In this document: positions 55,425 through 62,752 of the stretch, in pieces
How the letters are laid out: the number at the start of each line of letters is the position of its first letter
Position numbering within the stretch: the stretch's first letter is position 1
Source of the DNA: Lacticaseibacillus casei DSM 20011 = JCM 1134 = ATCC 393
Lineage (GTDB): Bacteria; Bacillota; Bacilli; Lactobacillales; Lactobacillaceae
Direction of reading: 5' to 3'
DNA length: 64,000 nt
NCBI RefSeq assembly: GCF_000829055.1
Contig: NZ_AP012544.1
Span: 2,170,001 to 2,234,000 of the forward strand
Notes under the pieces: generated by a model
What the model was told of the DNA's origin: nothing
Database searches by the model: none
Seen by the model: the letters and a program-made list of their open reading frames with translations, nothing else
Translations under genes and position numbers: made by a program

Positions 55425-56685
55425 CGTAAATTGCAAGAACAAGTTAGCCAGTCGTTGAGGACAATCCCAGAACAGGCCGTTATCAAATAGAAGTTGTGGC
55501 GCTAGAGAGACTACTGGGCCATGCGGCGAACGCGCCGAGCTTCGGCCTCAAAGTTTTGCTGGGGTGTGCAGTAGCCCTGTTGTTTGCGAGGCAACTGATT
55601 CAAGCGGTCTTGCGTGGCCTGCACTTGACTAGGGCTAATGTCATCTAGGGACATGCCCTTAGGGAAGTCCTGGCGAATCATCCGGTTATGTGCCTCGTTG
55701 GTGCCACGGTCGCAGGACGTGTAAGGATGGGCGTAGAAGATCTCAGTTTCCGTCCCAGCAAAAGCAGTATTTAAGGCGGTGAACTCGGGTCCGTTGTCGG
55801 CTGTGATGGTCTTGATGCAAGCTCCCCATTCGCGCTTGATTCCACGCAATGCATAGCTCACAGAGTCTGCATCTCGTCCTTCGATCAAGCGGAGAAGTTG
55901 GCAACGGGTCTTGCGCTCAATCAGAGTCAAGATGACGCTCTCCTTGCCATTGCGTTTACCGACAATGGTATCCATCTCCCAGTGACCGAACTGCCTGCGT
56001 CGTTCAACGACCTTAGGCCGTTCCTCGATACTGCGGCCAGCCAGGCGCTTAGCCTTGGTGTGGTGCTGGTGAGAGGTCTTCCGCTTAGTCTTCTCCAACA
56101 GGTCGATATTTCGAATCTCTAGGCGTTGGTCGTCAATGTACTGGTACAAAGTCGAGGCACAAACAAGCTCTTCAGGAGTAAACAGCTTGTGTCGCTTGGC
56201 ATAGCCGATTGAAGCATCCGGCGACCATTTGTCCTGCTTAGCTCGCTGTACGTACCAGGCTAAGAAGACCTGTACGCTGGCGAACTTGTCAGGACGATGA
56301 CAGCTCAAGCGTGCAGTCTCGTAACGTGCCTGAGCAGCCTCTGGCAGGTATTGTCGATGGTAGACGCGCTTGCCATTACTCTTCTTGACCTGATCTACTG
56401 TACCTCGCTTCATTTCATTATTAATGGTCTGCGGGCAGACGCCAATTTCAGCAGCAATCCAACGATTGGACTTCCCAGCTTGGCGGAATCCGGCCACTTT
56501 TCCGCGCTCGAGTGATGTTAAGTGCTGACCTTTTTGGCGGTGTGTGCTATCCTGTTTCTGCATCAAGACAATATCCTCTTCCATTGTTTGTGTAGGAACT
56601 TCAATGATACAGGATATCTGTTCTTGATGTTTTTTATTGTCCAAAAAATTTTGAGACAGTGGCTAACTTGATTCTAAAATGCGCG
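55425..56685 (-). mobile_element. IS30-family insertion sequence, copy 3
   Basis: The 1261-bp element is in the opposite orientation to copy 2. The flanks (AAAATATTTTTTA on the left, ATCTCATTTTCTG on the right) are not direct repeats. The left side cuts the SpoIIM-like gene; its missing 5' end is not found on the right side. Confidence 0.92.
55511..56644 (-). CDS. IS30-family transposase (copy 3)
   Basis: The 377-residue frame is nearly identical to the other two (Met in NNEMKRG and in HWEMDT) and keeps DTIVG, TADNG and GTNEAHN. It appears intact. Confidence 0.92.
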   Translation of the reverse strand: MDNKKHQEQISCIIEVPTQTMEEDIVLMQKQDSTHRQKGQHLTSLERGKVAGFRQAGKSNRWIAAEIGVCPQTINNEMKRGTVDQVKKSNGKRVYHRQYLPEAAQARYETARLSCHRPDKFASVQVFLAWYVQRAKQDKWSPDASIGYAKRHKLFTPEELVCASTLYQYIDDQRLEIRNIDLLEKTKRKTSHQHHTKAKRLAGRSIEERPKVVERRRQFGHWEMDTIVGKRNGKESVILTLIERKTRCQLLRLIEGRDADSVSYALRGIKREWGACIKTITADNGPEFTALNTAFAGTETEIFYAHPYTSCDRGTNEAHNRMIRQDFPKGMSLDDISPSQVQATQDRLNQLPRKQQGYCTPQQNFEAEARRVRRMAQ

Positions 56686-56727
56686 ATCTCATTTTCTGTC
56701 CTTTTCCTTGGCATGATTTTTCTTTAT

Positions 56728-56762
56728 ATGCAAAAAAGCTCCAAATTCGGAGCTTTTTTAGT
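56728..56762. terminator. Bidirectional terminator right of IS30 copy 3
   Basis: AAAAAAGCTCC and GGAGCTTTTTT form a perfect stem around AAATTC. It works in both directions; on the minus strand it ends no visible gene close by. Confidence 0.75.
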
Positions 56763-56831
56763 AAACAGGTTGTGCCTAGTGACCCTTAAGACCAAATTGT
56801 CTTTGAACCCATGCATGCCTGTCAGCCCAAT

Positions 56832-57716
56832 TTACGTGTGAATTGAATTAAAAGTATTATCATTAAAAATATTTTTAAGCTGTTCGCTTGCATTGTCTAA
56901 AGCCTGATTTAATTCAATACCACGCGCAAATTCCTTAGTTTCTTGGTATCCTTGCCAAGAGCGCACCATATCAGGTCTGGTCTTTAGCTGATCAATGATT
57001 TCTTTACCCTGTCTCAGACTAATGTCACTGATTCCTTTCGCTTTTGCCGTTTTTTTAAATGCCTCAACCAGCGTGCTTTGATCCAAATCTGCTAAAGTTG
57101 TCATGCCCAGCACCCAAATATCATAAAAGTCCTTTTCCCGAGTATTTCTAATGCTTTTTTGATAAATGGTTACCAACTTATCGGTCATAATTTGTTCTAG
57201 CGGAAATGCGTTCATCATAAATTTATCGGTGGAATCAATAAAATTTGTATGTGTCAATCTCATTGGCTTTGGATATACCACATCTCCTGTTGATACATCA
57301 ATGTTCAACTTAGAACGTGTCTTCCCCATTGTACCGAGAACACCAACACGAAAACCCGGATATTCATGCTCATTCATTTCTGATTTAATGCGTGTCACGG
57401 TGAAATGAATAGGACTTTGTGCATGATCAAAAATAGTCGTCAACACTTTTTTGAGGTTGTCTGGATTTAAGTCTTGGTTATTCATTGTCGTATCAAGATC
57501 TATCGTAGTTCGTCTTGACACCCCAACAATCATGGCTACTTCAAACCCGCCTTTGAAAATGAAGTTATCTTGGTAAGCCGATTCGGAAATCTGCCGTAAT
57601 AATTCTTGCAATCTGAAAAGCAGCTGCATATTTTGTCGCGGAACCCCAAGCGCATCAGCTGCTTCATTAATTCGATTGGCAATTTTGTGAGGCGAAAGAT
57701 TTGCATAAGGGTTCAT
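56832..57716 (-). CDS. abiEii: AbiEii-type nucleotidyltransferase toxin (type IV toxin-antitoxin)
   Basis: The 294-residue protein has the AbiEii/DUF1814 nucleotidyltransferase core NFIFKGGFEVAMIVG followed by RRTTIDLDTTMN, and the later block PLEQIMTDKLVTIYQKSIRN and TREKDFYDIWVL. AbiEii uses GTP-type nucleotide chemistry and stops growth during phage infection. The gene starts at 57716, overlapping the antitoxin stop by one base (TGATG). It is a complete gene of normal length. Confidence 0.9.
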   Translation of the reverse strand: MNPYANLSPHKIANRINEAADALGVPRQNMQLLFRLQELLRQISESAYQDNFIFKGGFEVAMIVGVSRRTTIDLDTTMNNQDLNPDNLKKVLTTIFDHAQSPIHFTVTRIKSEMNEHEYPGFRVGVLGTMGKTRSKLNIDVSTGDVVYPKPMRLTHTNFIDSTDKFMMNAFPLEQIMTDKLVTIYQKSIRNTREKDFYDIWVLGMTTLADLDQSTLVEAFKKTAKAKGISDISLRQGKEIIDQLKTRPDMVRSWQGYQETKEFARGIELNQALDNASEQLKNIFNDNTFNSIHT

Positions 57717-58312
57717 CAGACAAGTACCTCTAAAAGTTTTGTTAAGTCGCTGTGTGGATACAGTTGCTTTTTAAGCTTTAAAAGGCGCTCAAACGACGCA
57801 TTGTTTTGCCCATATTCATCAAAGTAATTCTTAAACGCTTCATTACGAGTGTAAGGAGCAACATCAGGTCGTTCCCATACATCTAATAAAGTGCGTTCAA
57901 CTGAATAGGTTCGTACAAAATTCATATTGGGCGTTTCGACTGTGGTAATGCCTGGAAAGTATCGATTAGGCACATAATAAATTGGCACAATCCAATGCTC
58001 TGATAACCGAGGATTACGATACCCACGCGGAAAAGCCATAATAAATCGATCTGGGATCTGGTCAGTTAGCCCATATAAGAATAAAGCGGTATCAAGTGCA
58101 AACACACCTCTGCTATAGCGTTGTGAAAGGATTGCAAAGTCGTCCCATGTGTAGCCATTTTCGACATAGACACCACGTGCTTCGCGTGAAATTCGCCCCT
58201 CTCTAATAGCATTGGTTAGCATTGAAGAAGAAACACCGTACTGAGCCGCTGTGCCGCTAACAAAGGTGTGATAGTCTGCCAGTAACGAATCGAGTCCCTT
58301 GTTTTTGCCCAT
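57716..58312 (-). CDS. abiEi: AbiEi-type antitoxin
   Basis: The 198-residue protein begins MGKNKGLDSLLADYHTFVSG, with GGGAGGATC upstream. It has an N-terminal winged helix (YGVSSSMLTNAIREGRISRE, RGVYVENGYTWDD) and the AbiEi C-terminal antitoxin region (TYSVERTLLDVWERPDVAPY). AbiEi proteins neutralise the toxin and repress their own promoter by binding inverted repeats. It precedes and overlaps the toxin gene. Confidence 0.9.
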   Translation of the reverse strand: MGKNKGLDSLLADYHTFVSGTAAQYGVSSSMLTNAIREGRISREARGVYVENGYTWDDFAILSQRYSRGVFALDTALFLYGLTDQIPDRFIMAFPRGYRNPRLSEHWIVPIYYVPNRYFPGITTVETPNMNFVRTYSVERTLLDVWERPDVAPYTRNEAFKNYFDEYGQNNASFERLLKLKKQLYPHSDLTKLLEVLV

Positions 58313-58357
58313 AAAGATCCTCCCGTTTAATTTCGTTTGTAACTACGCCTTTAGTCT

Positions 58358-58386
58358 ATTATACGTTGTACATAACAACATATCAA
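58358..58386 (-). promoter_or_regulatory. AbiE promoter with operator in the spacer
   Basis: On the minus strand TTGATA (58381-58386), a 17-base spacer and TATAAT (58358-58363). Inside the spacer lies GTTGT-N5-ACAAC (58365-58379), an inverted repeat that is a natural AbiEi operator candidate. Confidence 0.7.
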
Positions 58387-58961
58387 CTTTTAAGATTAAA
58401 CCGTATCAATGTCTCCACGAAGCTTTACGAAATACAAGAATAGTTAAATTCTGGCAAGCATTATTGGTCGCTATCTCCCCAAGCTCTTCAATAGATATCG
58501 CCATGGTTACGTGCAAGAAATATCATTTCGAAATATTGCTGGTTGTCGAAAACTGCAACTGGCTATTTTCTAACAGCTTAACCCAAGGGGAGCAGTCGCA
58601 CGATTAATTTTTTAAAATGATTCCTCTTTGGCATTAAGATATCTTTCACTTTTTCAAACGCATTTGTCAGTTACTGGCAGAGTATAACAAAGACGGCTCT
58701 CAAGAGGAGAGCCGTCCAAGATGAAAGATTTATTCTTCAACACTACTTAACGCAAAACTATTTTTCAGGCTTTGTTATAACAGATTGCTGGGGGAGTTAT
58801 TTCAGCAAAACCCAGTTTCTTGAACTCTTTTAAGCTCGTTGGGCTACAAACTTATTTTAAGCTGTTCTTCGTTTCCGATAGTCGTAAACTGTCATTGCAA
58901 TCCCCATCATGAGCACGAGAACAGCAGTCTAAAGTAAACCTGGCACGGGAGTCAAAACATC
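58387..58961. other. Intergenic region with gene remnants
   Basis: No intact gene is seen. A 10-bp hairpin (GACGGCTCTC/GAGAGCCGTC at 58692-58716) resembles a weak terminator on the minus strand. At about 58860-58955 the minus strand encodes TAVLVLMMGIAMTVYDYRKR with an in-frame TAG directly before it, as if from a small membrane protein. It is too short to name. Confidence 0.4.
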
Positions 58962-59501
58962 CTACTCCTTCGGCTTCGGCCGCCGCTCCAAATGCCGGCG
59001 CATTTTATCCAACAGAAATAACTGGTCATTATTCCAAGGACTGTTGCGGCGGGCGAGATGAGCAGCATAGTTGGCTGTATCATGGTTAAATTCACGATCA
59101 GAACGCTGAACCTCTTTGAGGAAATCGCGCGAACTGATGCGGAGCGCGCCGCGGGAGAAAACGGTCCACTGTTCCGCCTGATCGCTGGTGACGACCACCA
59201 GCTGCACGAGAGGCGAGTTCATTTCCTGGGCTAACCGTTCGATGTAACTATCCGCAGTTTCGTCTTCTTTGGTGAAGACTACTTGCAGATCCCACTTCGC
59301 ATAGCTTTTGCCGATACCAGGTACATACATGGCATCGAAGACAACAATGATTTTGGCGTTTTCGTGGCTGCGGTATTCTGCCAGGATGTCCAACAGTCGA
59401 TCGCGGGCAACATCGAAGTGGTCTTCCGCTTTCAATTTGGCCAGCTCCGGCCAGTTTCCAATGACGTTATAGCCGTCGACAATCAAAATGTGTTCGCGCA
59501 T
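58962..59501 (-). CDS. rae1: NYN-domain ribosome-associated endoribonuclease (Rae1/YacP)
   Basis: The 179-residue protein begins MREHILIVDGYNVIGNWPEL, the PIN/NYN active-site start with Asp and Asn. It has the further acidic block IIVVFDAMYVPGIG and SYIERLAQE. In Bacillus, Rae1 cuts mRNA in the ribosomal A site. It sits 2 bases after rlmB in the conserved cysS-mrnC-rlmB-yacP order. Confidence 0.93.
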   Translation of the reverse strand: MREHILIVDGYNVIGNWPELAKLKAEDHFDVARDRLLDILAEYRSHENAKIIVVFDAMYVPGIGKSYAKWDLQVVFTKEDETADSYIERLAQEMNSPLVQLVVVTSDQAEQWTVFSRGALRISSRDFLKEVQRSDREFNHDTANYAAHLARRNSPWNNDQLFLLDKMRRHLERRPKPKE

Positions 59502-59503
59502 GA

Positions 59504-60286
59504 TTATTTGCCCTCGTGACGGCTAGCAAATGCTTGATACATCAAGATGCCGGCCGCAACACTGGCGTTTAAGCTTTGCACGTGGCCGACCATTGGAATG
59601 GCAATCGTGGCGTCCATGAGTTTGGCAATTCCGGGCGAAATTCCTTTGCCTTCGTTGCCAATCACAAGCGCCGTACTGCCTTTTGCATCCCACTGGCGAT
59701 AATCCTGACCATCCATCGCGGTGCCAAAGACCCACATGCCGCGGTCTTTTAACTGTTTGATGGTCTGCGCCAGATTAGTGACCCGGGCAACCGGAACGTA
59801 TTCGATTGCACCGGTGCTGACTTTGGCAACCGCACTGGTGAGACCCACGGCGCGATGTTTGGGAATGATAATCCCATGTACGCCGCTAGCATCAGCAGTT
59901 CGCAGAATCGAGCCCAGATTGTGCGGATCTTCTAAGTTGTCCAACAACAAGAAAAACGGATCTTCGCCTTTATCCGCTGCATGTTGAAAAAGATCATCCA
60001 CACTCGCGTAAGCATAGGGCGTCATTGCCAGCAAAACGCCTTGATGATTGCCATGGTCACTCATGAGGTCGAGTTTTTGTTTCGGTGCGGTAGCGACCAG
60101 AATTTTCTTTTTTTGCGCGATGCCGATTAAATGCTGAATCGGCTCGCTTTTTAGATCGGTTTGAACAAAAAGTTTGTTAATAGTTGCGGCGGTGCCGGCT
60201 TTGAGTGCAGCTTCAACGGCATGGCGGCCAAAGACAAACTCATCCGGATCGTGTTCATTTGGTGCTGCTTGCGGCTGTTTTGCCAT
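59504..60286 (-). CDS. rlmB: 23S rRNA 2'-O-methyltransferase RlmB (TrmH/SpoU family)
   Basis: The ATG at 60286 ([20 protein letters not shown]) follows AGGGAAG. The 260-residue protein has the substrate-binding N-terminal domain and the knotted SPOUT domain with the motifs LDNLEDPHNLGSILRTADAS, ALVIGNEGKGISPGI and IPMVGHVQSLNASVAAGILM. It methylates a guanosine of 23S rRNA. Its start overlaps the end of mrnC by 32 bases. Confidence 0.95.
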   Translation of the reverse strand: MAKQPQAAPNEHDPDEFVFGRHAVEAALKAGTAATINKLFVQTDLKSEPIQHLIGIAQKKKILVATAPKQKLDLMSDHGNHQGVLLAMTPYAYASVDDLFQHAADKGEDPFFLLLDNLEDPHNLGSILRTADASGVHGIIIPKHRAVGLTSAVAKVSTGAIEYVPVARVTNLAQTIKQLKDRGMWVFGTAMDGQDYRQWDAKGSTALVIGNEGKGISPGIAKLMDATIAIPMVGHVQSLNASVAAGILMYQAFASRHEGK

Positions 60287-60698
60287 GACCCGTCTTCCCT
60301 TCTTCAACGTACTGAATACACCATGCGGCTAATTCGGCAACCCGCTTGTCGTGCTTTTCGAGATGCAGATAGCCAAATAAGGCCTCAAAGCCGGTCGAAA
60401 CGCGATACGTGACGACATCGGTATTCTTGGCATGCGTGTAACTTTTGGCATTACGCCCATGTTTGAAAACCGCGACCTCTTCGTCGTTAAGCAAGTGCTC
60501 GTCTTCCATCCCCGCGATTAAGGCCGCCTGCGCTTTGGCAGAAACAAAATCTTTGGCGGCGCGCTGTAAGGCAGCCGGGCGCACCAACCCGCGTTTGAGA
60601 AGATGTTCCCGAACGTAGACCTCATAAACCGCATCGCCCATATAGGCCAATGCGATGCCGTTCAATTGTTTTGGATCAAATGTCATTTTCTGCGCCAC
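60255..60698 (-). CDS. mrnC: Mini-ribonuclease III
   Basis: The 147-residue protein is a bare RNase III domain without an RNA-binding domain ([40 protein letters not shown]). It matures 23S rRNA ends in Firmicutes. The GTG at 60698 follows AAGGAA; an ATG four codons later overlaps the cysS stop as ATGA and is an equally possible start. Confidence 0.94.
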   Translation of the reverse strand: MAQKMTFDPKQLNGIALAYMGDAVYEVYVREHLLKRGLVRPAALQRAAKDFVSAKAQAALIAGMEDEHLLNDEEVAVFKHGRNAKSYTHAKNTDVVTYRVSTGFEALFGYLHLEKHDKRVAELAAWCIQYVEEGKTGHGKTAASSTK

Positions 60699-62089
60699 CG
60701 CGTTCCTTGAGGAGTGTCTTCCAAAATAATACCTTGCGCTGCCAGCTGATCACGAATCTGATCACTTTTGGCAAAGTCTTTCGCTGCCCGGGCAACATCG
60801 CGCGCTTTCACTAACGCATCAATATCGGCATCGAGATTGGTCTGATCGGCAAAAACCACGCCGAAGATCTGCAGCCACGCATCATAAAGATTCAGTAAGT
60901 CGTCGAGGCTTTCACGATTAACCGTATTTTCGTTGGCATATTCGTTCAGTAATTTAGCCAAGTCAAAAAGGACGGTCAACCCGTTTTGGACGTTTACATC
61001 ATCATCCATGGCGGTGATAAATTGGTCTTTCAACGTTTGTAATTGTTCAGTGATCTTGGGATCAACGCCTGGGACGGCATTATCGCGGCGATAAACCAGA
61101 TTTTCACGGGCGATTTTTAGGCGATTAAGGCTGTTCGCTGCGTTCTTGAGGTTGGCATCGGAGTAACGTATTGGCATCCGGTATTGAGTGCCGGCCATGA
61201 AGAACCGCAGAACTTGCGGATCGACTGTTTTCAAAATGTCATGAACCGTAATGAAGTTACCAAGCGATTTGCTCATTTTTTCATCATCTTCGCCAATGGT
61301 CACAAAGCCATTGTGCATCCAATAGCGGACGAACTGCTTGCCGGTTTTGGCTTCACTCTGGGCGATTTCATTTTCGTGATGCGGGAACTCAAGATCCTGA
61401 CCGCCGCCGTGAATGTCAAACGTATCGCCGAGAAGTTGGGTGCTCATGACCGAGCATTCGATGTGCCACCCTGGTCGGCCTTTGCCCCAAGGAGAGTCCC
61501 AGCTGATTTCACCGGGCTTGGCAGCTTTCCACAATGCAAAATCAATCGGATCTTCTTTTTTAGCCAGTTCTTCTTGCGTAATGTGCTGACTGGCGCCTTC
61601 TTCGAGTTCGTCGACATTTTGATGGCTTAACTCGCCATAATGTTTGAACTTGCGCGCCCGATAATACACGTCCCCATCGACGGCGTAAGCATAGCCTTTT
61701 GCGACCAAGTCCTGAACAAAATCAATAATGTCCGGAATCATTTGACTCGCGCGTGGATGGGCAGTCGCTGGTTCGATTCCCAACGCCGTGGTATCTTCCA
61801 TGAAGGCATCAATAAACCGCTGCGCCAAATCGAGCGGTGCTTCGCCGGTTTTATGCGCGGCATTGATGATTTTATCGTCAACATCCGTGAAATTCGAAAC
61901 ATAAGTGACATGATAACCGCGGTATTCAAAATAGCGGCGAATCGTATCAAACGCAATCGCACTGCGCGTATTACCGATGTGGATATAATTATAGACAGTC
62001 GGTCCGCAGACGTACATCCGAATCTCTCCAGGGTGCAGTGGCGTGAACGGCTCTTTTTGCCGGGACATCGTATTATATAACGTTAACAT
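60683..62089 (-). CDS. cysS: Cysteinyl-tRNA synthetase
   Basis: The 468-residue protein has the class I motifs [14 protein letters not shown] and [14 protein letters not shown], the Zn ligand Cys in [10 protein letters not shown], and the block [20 protein letters not shown], which carries the other ligand residues. It charges tRNA-Cys. It heads the cysS-mrnC-rlmB-rae1 unit. No T-box motif is recognised in the 62090-62445 region. Confidence 0.97.
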   Translation of the reverse strand: MLTLYNTMSRQKEPFTPLHPGEIRMYVCGPTVYNYIHIGNTRSAIAFDTIRRYFEYRGYHVTYVSNFTDVDDKIINAAHKTGEAPLDLAQRFIDAFMEDTTALGIEPATAHPRASQMIPDIIDFVQDLVAKGYAYAVDGDVYYRARKFKHYGELSHQNVDELEEGASQHITQEELAKKEDPIDFALWKAAKPGEISWDSPWGKGRPGWHIECSVMSTQLLGDTFDIHGGGQDLEFPHHENEIAQSEAKTGKQFVRYWMHNGFVTIGEDDEKMSKSLGNFITVHDILKTVDPQVLRFFMAGTQYRMPIRYSDANLKNAANSLNRLKIARENLVYRRDNAVPGVDPKITEQLQTLKDQFITAMDDDVNVQNGLTVLFDLAKLLNEYANENTVNRESLDDLLNLYDAWLQIFGVVFADQTNLDADIDALVKARDVARAAKDFAKSDQIRDQLAAQGIILEDTPQGTRWRRK

Positions 62090-62155
62090 CGGCTCATTTC
62101 CTTCCTGTAGCGTCTTAACTGCATTTTACAGGAAAAGCTTCCGTTTATAAAGGAA

Positions 62156-62276
62156 AGAGCGTGAGCAGGGCCGGTTAGAAACCGGAGCATAAGTGGCCTC
62201 AAGCTTAAATGGCCAAAGACCAGCCATTTAAGCTTGAGGTCCTTATGTGTAGGTTTCTGGCCCAGCGAACGCGTTT
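62156..62276 (+). repeat. Dispersed intergenic repeat, copy Y, with a large hairpin
   Basis: The unit starts AGAGCGTGAG and has CGGTTAGAAACCGGAG, ATAAGTGGCCT, GGTTTCTGGCC and GCGAACGCGTTT in the same order as copy X at 41822-41905. Its centre holds a near-perfect hairpin of about 25 bp (62188-62213 against 62223-62247) that copy X lacks. Confidence 0.8.
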
Positions 62277-62324
62277 GGGAACCGGATTGCCTCCCAATCT
62301 TTACTGTTTCAACCTAACAAGTAC

Positions 62325-62387
62325 CCAACCTTAGCCATCACGCTAAGGTCCTTACCCACCGACTTCCGGCCCCAGTTTACTCGCCGC
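62325..62387 (-). repeat. Degenerate dispersed repeat, copy Z, facing copy Y
   Basis: On the plus strand GCCATCACGC, TAAGG, CCGACTTC and CAGTTTAC follow the order seen on the plus strand of copy X (GCCATCACGC, TAAGG, CCGACTTC, CAGTTCAC), with scattered changes. Confidence 0.5.
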
Positions 62388-62445
62388 ATAGAACCAAAAA
62401 GACTCCTTACATACCAGCAAGGAAGCCGAAAATCTCCACTCGTTG

Positions 62446-62706
62446 TTAACGCGTCACGATCGATAAACGAATCCCTTTTCCAAGTCCCTTAGCATACCGT
62501 GACAATGTCGTCAGCGACGGAACAGAGTCTAAGCGCTCAATCTTTGCAAGCTGCGGCTGCTTCATGCCAATTGTTTCGGCGAATTGCTTTTGTGAGATCC
62601 CGCGGCGAATCCGTTCCGCTTCAAGTTCAGTTAATGCATCGATGATGGTCAATGCTTCGTCAGGAATAGAATCAATTTTACCCTTAACTTCATTCCAAGT
62701 GGACAC
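62446..62706 (-). CDS. XRE-family helix-turn-helix protein (orphan HigA-like)
   Basis: The GTG at 62706 (reading MSTWNEVKGKIDSIPDEALT) has AGGGGG upstream. The 86-residue protein has an N-terminal helix and an XRE DNA-binding domain (RRGISQKQFAETIGMKQPQLA, KIERLDSVPSLTTLSRYAKG). The layout is that of HigA-type antitoxins, but no toxin gene is adjacent on either side, so it may be a stand-alone regulator. Confidence 0.82.
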   Translation of the reverse strand: MSTWNEVKGKIDSIPDEALTIIDALTELEAERIRRGISQKQFAETIGMKQPQLAKIERLDSVPSLTTLSRYAKGLGKGIRLSIVTR

Positions 62707-62752
62707 AGAACTGCCCCCTTCTTTTTAACCCATCATCTCAATTTTTTAACCT

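Noticed and set aside
48934-56685. A composite transposon made by the two inverted IS30 copies
   Set aside because: The outer flanks show no shared target duplication, and the cargo genes are broken at the elements.
56659-56841. A 60-codon plus-strand frame at the right edge of IS30 copy 3
   Set aside because: It begins inside the element and runs through a terminator hairpin, so it is a chance frame.
62090-62400. T-box riboswitch ahead of cysS
   Set aside because: The conserved T-box sequence is absent; the hairpins belong to a dispersed repeat facing both ways.
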